This document shows positions 38,501 through 50,060 of a DNA stretch of 64,000 nucleotides, piece after piece. The position numbers were made by a program, and so were the translations under genes. The notes under the pieces are model-generated. The model saw only the letters and a list, made by a program, of their open reading frames with translations. It had not been told where the DNA came from and did no database searches. Each line of letters opens with the position of its first letter. The stretch's first letter is position 1. The stretch comes from Struthio camelus (Eukaryota; Chordata; Aves; Struthioniformes; Struthionidae). The stretch covers positions 192,318,247 through 192,382,246 of the forward strand of contig NC_090942.1 in the NCBI RefSeq assembly GCF_040807025.1. The letters run 5' to 3'.

Positions 38501-41500
38501 GAAAGCTTTGTTATGTGCAAAAACTTCTCTCCTTTTCCCCTGGTCTATTATGTGAAGAATGAGTCATGTTTTTGACGGTAGCGGATGAGAAAAGTTGTGG
38601 CTGAGGGGCTGAGAGTACAAAGCGAGGCAGATGGATGGGTGTTGGAACATGCTGAACAAACAGCTTACTTCATTTTGTTTATTCTCTTCTAAAGCACTCA
38701 ATCTCTGGGTGTTGGGAATGTTACATAAAACTAAAACCATTGTGCTAATTCTTCTCTGGTGGCATGCTCCGGATTTCAAGAGAATTACAGCTTTGTCTAG
38801 TAAAAACAACAACAAAGTGGAAGAAACAGCTCTGCCAAACAAAACTGAATTAAATCATGTATTTGCCTTTATTTTCTTTCTGCAGAAAAAGACCAATTAG
38901 CCTTTGCCCAGCTTGTCCTCCCTGCACTAAGGACTCTGAAAGCAAAACATGAGGGAGTTCAACCAAGATGGACTGAGCTACCTCCCTGTTTGGCTGCAAA
39001 TCCCCATGCAAGCCTGACGGACGGTTGCTGCTTTGTGTAGCCAGCCCGTGTCAGGCTGCTCAGACCTTTCCACGCTTGTCCAAAGTGCTGGTTGTGTCAG
39101 TGGACAGGGTCACCTAGAGACAACCCTCTTTAAAGATGGGTCTCAAGGAGACCCCGTGCTCAGTGCCCAGGCATGTGTGGGGTGGCAGAGTTCCTTGGTC
39201 TTCTGCAAAGAAACCCAAGGAGTTCAGAGGAAAAAGTCTAAGGTTAAGGCCAAAGCTCAGCACCCACAGCTTCCTGGAGCACATTACGGTGGGATGTGTA
39301 GACCCCACCTTGGTGCCGAATGATCCTCGTCTTGACGGTGGAGGAAGCCGGTGCCTGCTGAATTTTCCCAACAACTGTTTCCCTTTCCCACCGCTGTCTC
39401 CAGCTCTGCTCAGCCAGTCTGGTTTACCGTATGCCACTAAAAAGGATGTAAATAAGTGAAGTCATTTCACAAAACCATGTGATCTGGGACAAAGATTAAG
39501 TTATATTAACTCCCTTTTTTATTGAGCCGGGGGGGAACTGGTTGCAAGCTAGTTATAAAAAAAGGATAATCCAAGCAATTTTCAAGGCTGGAAATTTCAT
39601 TTATAAATCGGCATTTTTCACAACATATTTATAACTGATCCTAGACACTTGGATCTTTTCCTAAAATTCTAAGTAAAAAATGGGGACAGAAGGTGATTTA
39701 TTATCTTCTTCAACATCACACATACAGGCTATCTTTATGCAGTATTTTAAAGCACATTTTTAAAAGTATCAAACAGCGTACAATAGCCTAAAATATTTCC
39801 CAAAGCCTGTAGAACAGAAAATGCTGCTCCTGAGATCTGACCCCATGTGAGCTTATCTAAAGAAACATCGTTAAAATCCAGACTGAGGACAAAAGCTTGA
39901 ACTTACTTTTTCTGTAAGCTCCAGACAGTTTCAGAAAGAAGAGCCTCCTGCATGCTCTGGGGAGATAAACCTCTGACAAATGAAAGCGGTCAGCCTTGGA
40001 CAGAGATAACGGTGACTCGTGTCCCATGCAGTTCCTCCCACGGCTCTCCAAATTCTGGCCAACACAATTTAGTCTTGAGATTTACATTCAAGATTTTCAT
40101 CAAGCATGTGTAAGCACATACACATTTATATTGTAATTACAGAAGTGCACAAATGGGCTATCTATAAATGCATGCATCCGAATGTATTCATGCTTGCGCA
40201 TGCGTATATATGCAGCATGCATTTGCACATGTAACCACATGTACATACACAAACATCCCCGCACATATACGGAGAGAGCATGAAATAGCACTGGAAATGC
40301 AATGGATGAGAAAGCAAAGGGACTGCAGTGAAAAAAGAGAGAATGGCGTATAGGAACTGGAGCTGGGGATCAGAGGTACAGCAAGGCATGCTGTAGTCTG
40401 TGATAGTCAGTGCTTTTGCTAAGTATTAGCAATGACTACATGGATATGAAAGTGGATTTGGCGATAGTTGGAGTTTGTGTGGAGAGACTTGCAGGCTATG
40501 TTTTAATAGTGCTGTTTAGCCATTGAATACAAGATGCAGAGCGCTTGAACCTGATCATTTGAATTTTGCAATATTGTTGGTGGTTTTTATCCAGCTGTTG
40601 GGTTACGGCTATTATAGAAGAGTCAGCAAAAAGGGAAGAGAGGAAGCTTGCTTTGCTTCTGGTTTCTAGATGTGTATAAAGAGAGAGACCAGCAGAATAG
40701 CACGGGACATGCAGAACATTTAAAGTGGGGTAAACACAGATCAAAAGACGGGTTTGGGGGTAGGTAACTTACAGTAAAATGCCATACACATGCCAACATG
40801 TATGTGTGATAAGTCTACAGGTGGTCATATCTTAAGAGAGGGGTAACTAAATCACTGCCAAATCCTTCACATTCTGCACTTGCATACTCCCATCAATGTG
40901 CGACTCTGTCATGTCTAACACATAAAATGGAAAACAGAAATAACAGAGGTTGCAATTGCAGTTTGTGCAATTAGTTGAAATGCATAACACAAGCAAAAGG
41001 TCCCTGTGACACCCACATGGTGCTGGATAGAGAGATGGATAGAGAAGTAGAGAGGTTTCGAAAGACAGGCTATGCAGAGAAGACAGAATATTAGTAAATA
41101 TTCCTGGCACACTGACAACCTTGCATGTGTTAAAACTGAAATGCTTTTGGCTAGTTCCTAAAAAAAAAAAACACCACTGTTCTTTTTTTTCCAGTCACAG
41201 TTTCTGGGGCTGTTTTCTTTAGGTTTTAATCCAAAAAAAGGCTCTATTCTTTCCAATAACTTCAATGGGCTTTAGATGAAGGCCTTAGAAAGTGTTTGGC
41301 TTTCTGTCCTGCTCGAGTTCACTCTTTTCACAGTTGAGGACTGGATCGATTAAACTCTAGGAAGTGCATTAATGCTGCCAGCTGCCATTGGCTCCACGGC
41401 TTTTGAAGACAATCAATTTTTCCCAAGGCACACACCACCTTTAGAGGGGCAGTGAAAGAACTTCTCCAGTTTTAGTACTTTATACTTTTAAAAAGGCAGT

Positions 41501-42129
41501 TTATTTTACATGTAGACAATACTAGATGTCTTTTTCCATTCCAGATATATGCTAACATTCTTCTGCCTTCATTAGTATATTAATGAGGAACAGCAAACTG
41601 TTAAGAAAAGACTACAAGCAATTAAAAAAGATGTCATTATTGATGTTGCAAAAGGAACAGCTTGAAAACCTTCTGTGCTTTTCCTTTCGAATAATGCCTG
41701 TTAAGATTACCCCTCCTTCTTTACCCCCTTCCTCGTGCAGTAGTCACCTTGATCTTCCCAGCTATCCAGCCTTATGGCTGACAGCAAATGAGCTACTAAC
41801 ATTTGATGCTATTTTTTTTTCTCGACTGCACAGAAAATGAATGTAAGCTTTGTAATTTTAGTCTCTGGAAATAGATATGTGTTACTAGGCTAAGCTGCTG
41901 TGTTGAAGACGTGAGGCATTAAAATCTTCAGTGAAGGTAATCCTTTCTGTTTGTTTGATATATCCCTTTCTGCCAAAAAATCTATTGGCATGTGAAGGTG
42001 AAACTCCGACACTAGACGTTCACGCCTGCAGACAGCAAAACATTGCCTGAGCAACTGGAAAAATATATGGACTCCTTCTTCTGCACTGTGTGAGTCACTG
42101 GATGCCTCACAGGAGATCCCTTGGTGCTG
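35586..42129. other. non-coding stretch, no gene seen
   Basis: About 6.5 kb with no supported exon. Frames of 60-113 codons occur on both strands without domains. At 40160-40260 there is a run of alternating purine-pyrimidine words (GCGCATGC, GTATATATGC and GCATGC), which is noted in the findings. No mobile element end was recognised. Confidence 0.5.
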
Positions 42130-43215
42130 GGGATTGCCAGGTCTCCCGTGCACGGCCCCGAGGTTTGCTCCGGGCGGCAGCGGGGCTGCCCGACTGAACG
42201 AGCTGGCGTGCGACTGCCTGCTACGCCCTGCGAGCAGCGCGATGTGCTTTTACAGGTCTGTTTGGATGGGCCTGTGCGTCAGACACCCAGCCTTGCCCAG
42301 GCGGGTTTCAGATCCCCGTGGCCAAAAAAGGCAGCTCCCTGCTTCCTGTGTTGCAGTGTGAAGCGGAGGACAGCCTGCCCCGCGTGACTGCAACCACGGA
42401 TGGATGCACCAGGCAACGTGCTTGTCCTCAAACAGCAGCTGCCTTCACTTTAGGGGGCAAAACCTGGCGTTTCTCTCTAGCCAGTGAGAAGAGTGAATTG
42501 GCAAATCATCCCATGGGCCCCAGGCACTGCTTTGGCAATGAGATACCTGCTCTGCTGCTGCCCAGAGCAGCAACAGCAGCTCTATGGGGGCCAGAAAGTC
42601 ACTGCACGGAGACGTTTGAAACAGCCTTATGGCAGGAGGAAGCCCAGCAGCAGGTCTGATAGGATGTGGCCTGCAGAGGTGCCTGGGAGGGGAAAACCAC
42701 TTTGGGGTAAAAAATGCCTAAACTGCCCCTTTGGAGAATTAATTCCCCAATCACCTCAACTTCAGTACAGCTACAGGGGGAGGCCTGGCCCTACAGGGCA
42801 CGTAGCAGCGTGATGTGCAGCACCACGATGCCTCAAAGTTTGGGATGTCCATGCTGCCGAGCTAGGTGCCCCCCACAGTGAGCGCAGGAGATGGGCTCCT
42901 CCGCTGGCGCTCCCATCGGGGAGCGCTCAGGCCACAAGGATGCTTGAACTTGCTGATAGAAATAATTCAGATTTGTGCCTTTTCTTGGCCTGGAATGCTT
43001 CGCTCAGGTCCAAAGTTCAGCTGCTTCACGCGACGGGGATTCAAAGCCTGCAACGGTGGCTTTGCTTGCGGGCTGGCGGGAGCTGAGCCCTCGTCCTTGG
43101 GCAGCGCCCCGGCACTGTGCCGGGGCAGAGGTGGGCAAGCAAAGGAGGGCAAAGGAAAGGATGAGTCACCCCCTCTTGCTTTTCTCTCTTGCAGCTGGGC
43201 TGCCATGGAGCCAGA
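42130..43215. promoter_or_regulatory. CpG-rich, GC-rich patch (possible promoter or enhancer)
   Basis: GC and CpG content rise sharply compared with the flanks. I count about 14 CpG in 42131-42245, about 5 in 42890-42940 and about 10 in 43028-43130. Open frames on both strands here (up to 133 codons) are what GC-rich DNA gives by chance and show no domain. It lies about 11 kb upstream of the CYSLTR2 coding exon and in principle could hold a 5' non-coding exon or promoter for it. That is inference; no TATA box or clear exon-donor unit was identified. Confidence 0.35.
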
Positions 43216-46200
43216 AGTGCAAAAGGGAACAGAAACAGAGGCAGGAGTGAGCACAACTGCAGCTTAGCCTAGTGGTTTGCACTCTCAGCTCCACTGCTTC
43301 TGCTTCTTGGACCATCTCTGCATTTAATGGGACTTAAAATGCAGAGAAAATCTAGGCTGGTAACTGTTGAATGTGTTTTGTGCACAGTGTCTTGCGATGA
43401 GAATCCTTTATTCTTCATGATATTGAGATGGCTTCTGCAGAATTACTGAAGTTTGTATGAACAAAAAACGTGCTAAACTCCTCTCGGAAGCTGAGTCATT
43501 CAACGACAGTTTCTAAAAAATCCCAGACAGTCACTCCAGCTCCAGCTTATCAGGTGCAGGGTGAGTTGGCATCTGACCCCATTTATTGAAACAATCTGGA
43601 AAGGAAATACAGCATTACTTTGGTAAGGAGAAGAAATAGTACTCTCCAGAAAGCAGGCCTTTTAAGAAGGTGGATGTAACAAATTATCCGGGCAAGCGTG
43701 TCACGTGATGAAAGAGGCATTCTCAAAACGCATTCAGGAAAACAAAATGTGATCAATGCCTAACTCTTCCACATGTTTTGGTGTCTGTGAACAACCTGCT
43801 TATCAGTCCCAGTGCAATTATCGCAGCGTGCCATGTGATGCAGATGTCATCAGGCTGCTATTGCAATGCCAACATTAGTCATCACAGCATCTCTGCCTGT
43901 TGCAGATAAAAGGCAGTCTGAATTACTGGGGCATCTTCCAAATGGCTCCAGCGGGCACAGTTCTCCTCTGGCCGGGGCCGTGCTGCACGTCACAGCTTCT
44001 TCCTAAAGGTCTCTGCCCCAAAATCTGCCTGCCAAGCAGCTTGTGGGGTCATTTCCTATCCTGCTGCAGTTCAAATGAGCTACGTTAGCGAAGACCCCCT
44101 ATTTCAGGTATCTAAGGTACCCTGCTTCACTGACCAAAGCGTGGCCGGGGACATGCACTTGTGCGGCTCTGCCAGCAACGCTTGACAGATGGGGAGACAG
44201 CTGTGAGAGTAACCATACCAGCCAGCATCACCACAACTGGGAAGGGACACAAACCTACGGCCTTACATGCCGCATGAGTTTGCAATGTCTGTGCTAGGCA
44301 CCCGTGGAGCGGTCTCAAGAGGACCCCTAATTCACTGTCACTCTGCACCTCGCAAATTCATTTAAAAGGGATTGCTAGCATTTTAAACGGACTTTGCACT
44401 GTCAAGGCAAACGTGGGCAAATGTTCACAGCTTGCTCCAGAGACTGAAGGTCCTCGCCTCACCCTTAGCTAAGCTGGAGCAGTCCTGCACATGATTCCCT
44501 ATGTCCTTTTTCAGCTTCATGAAGTAAAAAATGCTGAGCTGTGTTTGCAAGCCCCCCTCTATGCAGAGATTTGTGAAGTCTGGTGACACAGGTCTTTGCA
44601 GACACTGCACATCACCCACTCAGCCCCCCTGCCATGTGGAGCACGCCCAGAGGGCAATTTTTACCTGGTCTAAAGGTCCTTTATACAGCTAGAGAGAAGG
44701 GATCTTGCTATAAATGAGAATCAGACACAGGTGGCAATGTAGGGTAGGCTGCAAGCGGGATTACCAGGAGAGCTTGGGAGCATAGACGACTACAAATGTA
44801 GGTGCTCAGAAGGTTTTAGGAGGAGACTCTCCATTCACCGAGCAATGGTAACGACCCTGCGTGGATGCCTAGCCTGCGGCAGCTAGGAAATAAAACATAG
44901 CAGCCGAGAGACACTTGAATACATCTGATCTGCCGGTGTGCGCTGACACCACAGAGGAGGAATAACCAACCTGTTACACCTACAGCGCGCACAGATACCT
45001 ACTGCTCAATTGCAGTGGGCTAGGAGCACCCATTTAACGCCGATCCACTGATGAGTGGTAAAATGTTAAGGGGCGGTAAGGCATTTGCTGCAGACACGTG
45101 TCCATGACCTAACAGTACTGTGTATTCAGGTCCTATGAAAATTCAAGGAAAACTAGTCCTTCGGTTCTGTAAATTCACCCTGGAAGTGTGGGCTGAGTCA
45201 CATTACCCATCAGCTCCTGGCTGCCTGCTTATGATGATGTTTTTGATGTGCTTTCTGCAGTAAAAAGCCTGACTAATAACCGCTGGCATGTGTCGTCTTA
45301 ATAATTCCAAGAACTACGTCCCTAATGATCCGTGTTAAGCTTTATAGCATGATTTCCAAAAACATCCATCAACTGTGAGTATCGGAAGCAAATAAACAGA
45401 AGTGAGAGCCCAAATATAGAAATCCAAAAGGCGTCCAAGATCACTGCTTAGCTGCAGGGCCTCTTTCATTGGATGAAAAGTATAAAACATTGCCATGTGA
45501 TTACTAGTACCACTCCTTGAGCTGAAAACATTTCTCACTTAAGAAAATATAAGATCTGTTAATAAGGATTTACTTCCCCTTCCTACTGCTCATCACCCCT
45601 CTGTGGCTTCTGCATAAATAGCACTCGTGTTTTTTTGATTCAAGTTTCTGTGTTTTTCCTTTGCACTAACAAAGCTGCAAGTTGTGAACAACAAAAAGCA
45701 GAAGAAGGAAATACCGAAGACACCAGAAGGCAGAAAAGCTGAGGTAGGACAAGATTTGTCTGCTTTTTCTTTTTCTGATGTAGATAAAAAATGGTTGTAA
45801 TAATTAAAATGCAACTTACTTGCGTTTCTTGTTACTTGCTGTAAGCTTTGTTTTTGCTAGCAACTATAATCACTGACTAACGTTCTTTATGCTAAAGCCA
45901 GGCTTGAAAATTTTATTTGGAAGAAAAAAGTGTGACTTGATGTAAGTAGGAGTTTTACCAGACAGAAGATAGCAATCAAGTGGTGGATCTGAGTGAGTCC
46001 TGTTTTTTTAGCTAGACCAATATGACAAACTTTGTTCATGGCAAACTTTTAAAACAAAAAAGTGTTAAAGGTCAAGATCTCGATTTTTTTTTTATTATCA
46101 TCCATGTAGAAAAGTTAATAAAACGCCATACGTTTCAGTGAATTGAATTTAGTGTTAATTTCAGACATCACATTTTGTTATATTTATTTTTGGTAATGCT

Positions 46201-46454
46201 GCTCCTGAAACATAAAATGTGTGCTAGAAAGAAAGCAAATGGGAACTTTAAAAAAAATTAGAGCTTCTCTTTTTTTCTCATAGTGCGGCAACAAATGCAA
46301 GTAATCTGACATGAATGCTCCCATGTAGCAAAGATATCATAACAACCTTCCTCTTCAGATAACAAACACGGGACTCTGGTGTCTGAAGTATTCCTCAGAC
46401 AAAGGCATATTGTGATAGACGTGCAGAGCATCTCTTTTTCTTGCTACCCAGAAG
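43216..46454. other. non-coding stretch, no gene seen
   Basis: GC content falls back towards the window average. Only short frames without recognisable features are open. Nothing supports an exon, an RNA gene or a mobile element. Confidence 0.5.
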
Positions 46455-46541
46455 TTTATCTTTATCTTTATCACTAAAGATATTGTCTTATCTGTATCTT
46501 ATCTGTATAAAGATATTATCGTTATCTGTATCTTTATCACT
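46455..46541 (-). promoter_or_regulatory. dense GATA-motif array (imperfect TTATCT repeat)
   Basis: Within about 85 bases there are ten TATC words (GATA on the minus strand), at 46457, 46463, 46469, 46489, 46495, 46500, 46517, 46523, 46529 and 46535, plus plus-strand GATA at 46479 and 46512. Seven of the ten fit the WGATAR consensus. The array is an imperfect TTATCT/TGTATC microsatellite-like tract, so it may be no more than a simple repeat. It lies about 7.6 kb upstream of the CYSLTR2 coding exon. GATA factors drive eosinophil and mast cell programmes in vertebrates, which makes enhancer activity conceivable but unproven. Confidence 0.4.
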
Positions 46542-47011
46542 AAACACAGAACCATATTTTGCATGAATAGATTTCTCTATTTGACTTTGCATATGTGCAA
46601 CACCGTATTTAAATTAGGTTCTTCGGTAGTTCCTCGCTTCCTGGTGAGCGCGACGTTTCAGAAGGGCAGATATCAGAACCTTCACTTGAAAGTTTCCAGC
46701 AGTCTGGACATGAAGAATTTCATCCTCACACCTTTAGCAGCAGCACCCCTCCAACAAACCTCCCCAAAGGGAGGGATTCCTCCTGTTCCAGCCTGGCGCA
46801 GAAATCTTTCCCGCTGTCGGCTGAGTTACGGGCTGACTTGGCTGTTCTTGATTTAGCCCTCTACCAGAACTGGGAAAGCCCAGGGCTACTGACTGTTACG
46901 GTTTTCCCAGTAATAATTTTTTGACCTACAGAGTCATACAGGGTTTTTAGGATCACTGTTGGTACTGGTTTCACTTCACAAGCAGAAAGTAGGAGCAACA
47001 CAGAGAAATCA

Positions 47012-47070
47012 ATTGAGTTGATTTGTTGAGTTGAGTTGACCAACTTTTGTTGAGTTGATCAACTGAGTTG
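47012..47070 (+). repeat. imperfect (GTTGA)n microsatellite
   Basis: Repeated TTGAGTTGA and GTTGATCAAC words form a short, partly palindromic tract. It lies about 30 bases beyond the 3' terminus of the minus-strand LINE at 47098-50060. It may derive from the tail of that element or may be independent. Confidence 0.75.
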
Positions 47071-47097
47071 GTGGTGTTGCATAAATTGGGAGCAGAG

Positions 47098-50060
47098 TAC
47101 AACTGTAAGAAATGAGCTGGTGGCTCAGACCAACCACCGTCTAGCCCAATATTCCGTCTCTGATGGTGGTGACAGGCAATGCTGTTTAGAGAGACCATGA
47201 GAGCTGGATCACCTTCTGCAGTGCATTGCCATTGTATTCCCCCAGCACCCCTAACTGTTGTTTAGGGGTGCTAGAGGGTATATCCCTGCCTAGTCCTTTA
47301 TTTCCCATTTATTGTCCTTGAATTTGTCCAACCCTGTTTTGGACCAGCTGATACCAGCTGTACTCACTGGTTGAAAACAGGCTCCCATCAAGTCTGTTGA
47401 GTGTCCCTAGTGCTGCAGGACCCATGAGCAACAGTTTGCATTCACACCATCTGACACTTCGACACGTCTGTAAGCCGTGATCGCATTCTTCTTCAGCCTT
47501 GTCCTGCCACACTGAAGGGTCCCAGCCTCTTAGCCCCTGCTCTGTCTCTTGATCATTTCACTCACCTCTCTTTGACCCTCCTCTAACTCCGTTATGTCCC
47601 TCTTGGGTGCAGAGACTAGAACTTCACACGGTGTTCACGGCAGGGATGCATGGAGGTTTTATACAAAGATGCACCCTGCTTTTTTCTGCATAGCCTTCTT
47701 GATGATGCCCCTCATTTTGTTGGCTTTTTCGGATGTTGCTCCAGTCAAGGCAGAAATGACTTCAGTAGCCTGTCAACAATGACTCCATCACCAATGCCAA
47801 ACACATGCTCTTTCCTGAATGAAACAGCTAGTTTCAAGTTCTGTATCACATAGGCATGGTTTAGATTATTTTTCCGAAGCTGCATCACCTTACATGAAAC
47901 TACACTAAAGATCATCTGCCACCTTTTCAGCATAGTGTTGAAAAGCTCAGGGTCATCTGCCAGCCTGGAGATTTCTCTGCACACACCCTTCTCCAGGTCA
48001 TTGACAAAGATACTGAACAAACCTGGACCAAGCACAAAGCCCTAGAGACCACGCTGCTGATTCATTAAGCCCTACACTTTTTCTTCCTACGCTTTAACCA
48101 GCTTTCAGTCCATAAAAGAAACTGTCTTCTAGATCTCTGGCAACTTAGTTCATTAGAAAACTTTTGGTGCAGAACTTTATCAAAGGCTTTTAGAAAATTC
48201 AACTATATAAATACATATATATAGATATATACATATATGTATTTATATATATATTTGTATGCATATATATATACACACATATATGTGTATGTGTGTGTGT
48301 GCATATACGTATTTATATAAAATGGCTGCTGGGCCCCCTTCATCCATCATCCTTATCACCCTTCAGCAGCTTCGTGAGGTGGGATTTCCTTTTTCAGGAG
48401 ACATACTGGCTCTTTCTCAGCAGGCTACTGTTTCGACGTGCTCAGAGATGTTCTTTGTTAGAGATCCCCACATCTTACCAGGGTAGGAGGCAGTAGCAGT
48501 GGCTGGTAGGTCCCAGCACCGAGACAACCAACTCACAGCTTTTGAGCTCCCCTCTCGAGCCTATCTTGTAGACAAAAGAGCTACACTGGTAACACTCGAA
48601 GTCCTTTGGCACAGTGTCTGATTGTAATGGTGGGTTACGGGCCTTGGCCAGCGGTTTCACATTTGAGATCCTTCAGAACACTTCTATGAATGCCATCTGG
48701 TCCTGATTATTTATTGGCCTCTAACTTATCGAGTCAGTTTACTATTTCCTTCCTGTATACATATATCAAGTGGAGCTGGCTTGCTGCTACAAAGAATGTA
48801 TCTGGCATGAAAATACCCCAGCATCTTCAGTGACAAGAACTGAATTCCCTGAGCTTCTCCACTATGGCCTTGTTATCCCTAAGAGATCCTTTGCCATCAA
48901 GCAACCCTGCCAGTTCCCTAGCTGTCTTTCACCCTTTGATGTATTTACAAAACTTACTACTCTCAGCTTGAGCATCATTTACCAGACGCTTTCAAAAATT
49001 TTTTTTAATGCTCTGCAATTCCTCCCTATATTTGAGCTGCCATGGTATGGATTCTCCTATTCTCCTCAATTGGAGAAACCTCCCAATTGGCAAATGATGA
49101 GCTTTACCCTATAAAAGCCTTGCTATTGATACATGTAGGGCTCAATATTTAGTGAAACACTTATTTCTTTTGGAATGATGTCACACCTTATATGTGGGCT
49201 TCTGGCATAGGTTCTGTTGAATTTGCTGCCTGTTTTTTTTAAACAGCCCCCAAAACTCTGTAGGCTTCTTGCTTCTGGGACTGCTCATCCCTCTCAGAGA
49301 AGTGCTGAACCTAGCTGTCCCATGGTTGTTATTACAAGGCACCCTCCATTCAAAACTGCTTGATCTGGGTCCTCTGCAGCACTAAATGCCAAATGCAGAA
49401 TAGCATCCTGTGTTGTGGGTTGCAGGACTAATTATCATAAGAATCTGTCATTTGCTGCATGCAAGTGTTTTCTCTGCATCTCCTCCTAACACAGCATCGT
49501 GTCTGTATGAAGGCATCTAAAATCTCCTGCTATTACTGCCTGCTTTCAGCTTCTCTAATCTCACTTAATGTTTCCTGATCACTGTCATCATCTTGATAAG
49601 GAGTATGGTGGTGCAAGCCTAGTACTATATTTTTGTTATTAGAGTGTAGGATACATTGTTCTTCTCTCTGAACATAATATTTTTATGCTGTTACATTCTG
49701 TGTAGTCCTTCATGCACAGTGCCATTCCTCCACCTGAACAGCCTACACTATCATTACCATAAAACTGGTAGCCTGGCAACATGGGATCCCATTGATTATC
49801 CTCTTTCCAGCAGGTCTCTGAGATGCCCATTATACCAGGGTTGTTGTCTCATGCCAAGGAGACAACACTCCCCCTTATTTTTAGGCTTTGAGCACAGATG
49901 CAGAATTATGAGAAAGTTTTGCTTTTGTTCAGTCGTTCAGTACGGCATGCACCAGCCAGCTGGCTTTGCAGGTGGTTTGATTCGCCTTCCCTGGCAGCTG
50001 AACTTCTACCTGTAGCCTGAGCTTATAATCTGCCAGGTTGAGGAGAGTTATATTAGTTTA
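47098..50060 (-). mobile_element. long, decayed CR1/L3-like LINE
   Basis: On the minus strand this carries the same element family as 32000-35105, reading from about 50060 down to 47098. The endonuclease is visible at 49639-49830 as GISETCWKEDNQWD, then LPGYQFYGND and GGGMALCMKD, which are LINE endonuclease blocks. Around 48960-49050 and 48660-48720 the linker is recognisable. The 'cctttgataaag' region (about 48170-48200) corresponds to the Q-K-A-F-D-K block. GPGLFSIFVNDLEKGV and ISRLADD (47952-48030) are reverse transcriptase, with Ala-Asp-Asp retained. The 3' end is the 'gtctagcccaatattccgtctctgatggtgg' block (plus-strand reading, about 47133). Stops and frameshifts make it inactive. It is split by a TA-rich microsatellite. 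The 5' edge may extend to about 50.5 kb. Confidence 0.8.
48204..48320. repeat. (TA)n/(TG)n/(TATACA)n microsatellite inside a LINE
   Basis: An alternating TA tract with TATACA and a GTGTGTGTGT stretch, about 117 bases long. It interrupts the reverse transcriptase part of the minus-strand LINE directly after its 'caactatataaa' sequence, which probably seeded the expansion. Confidence 0.88.

Noticed and set aside
42866-43267. 133-codon frame and several overlapping frames in the GC-rich patch
   Set aside because: High GC reduces stop codons on both strands, so overlapping open frames are expected. None shows a domain.
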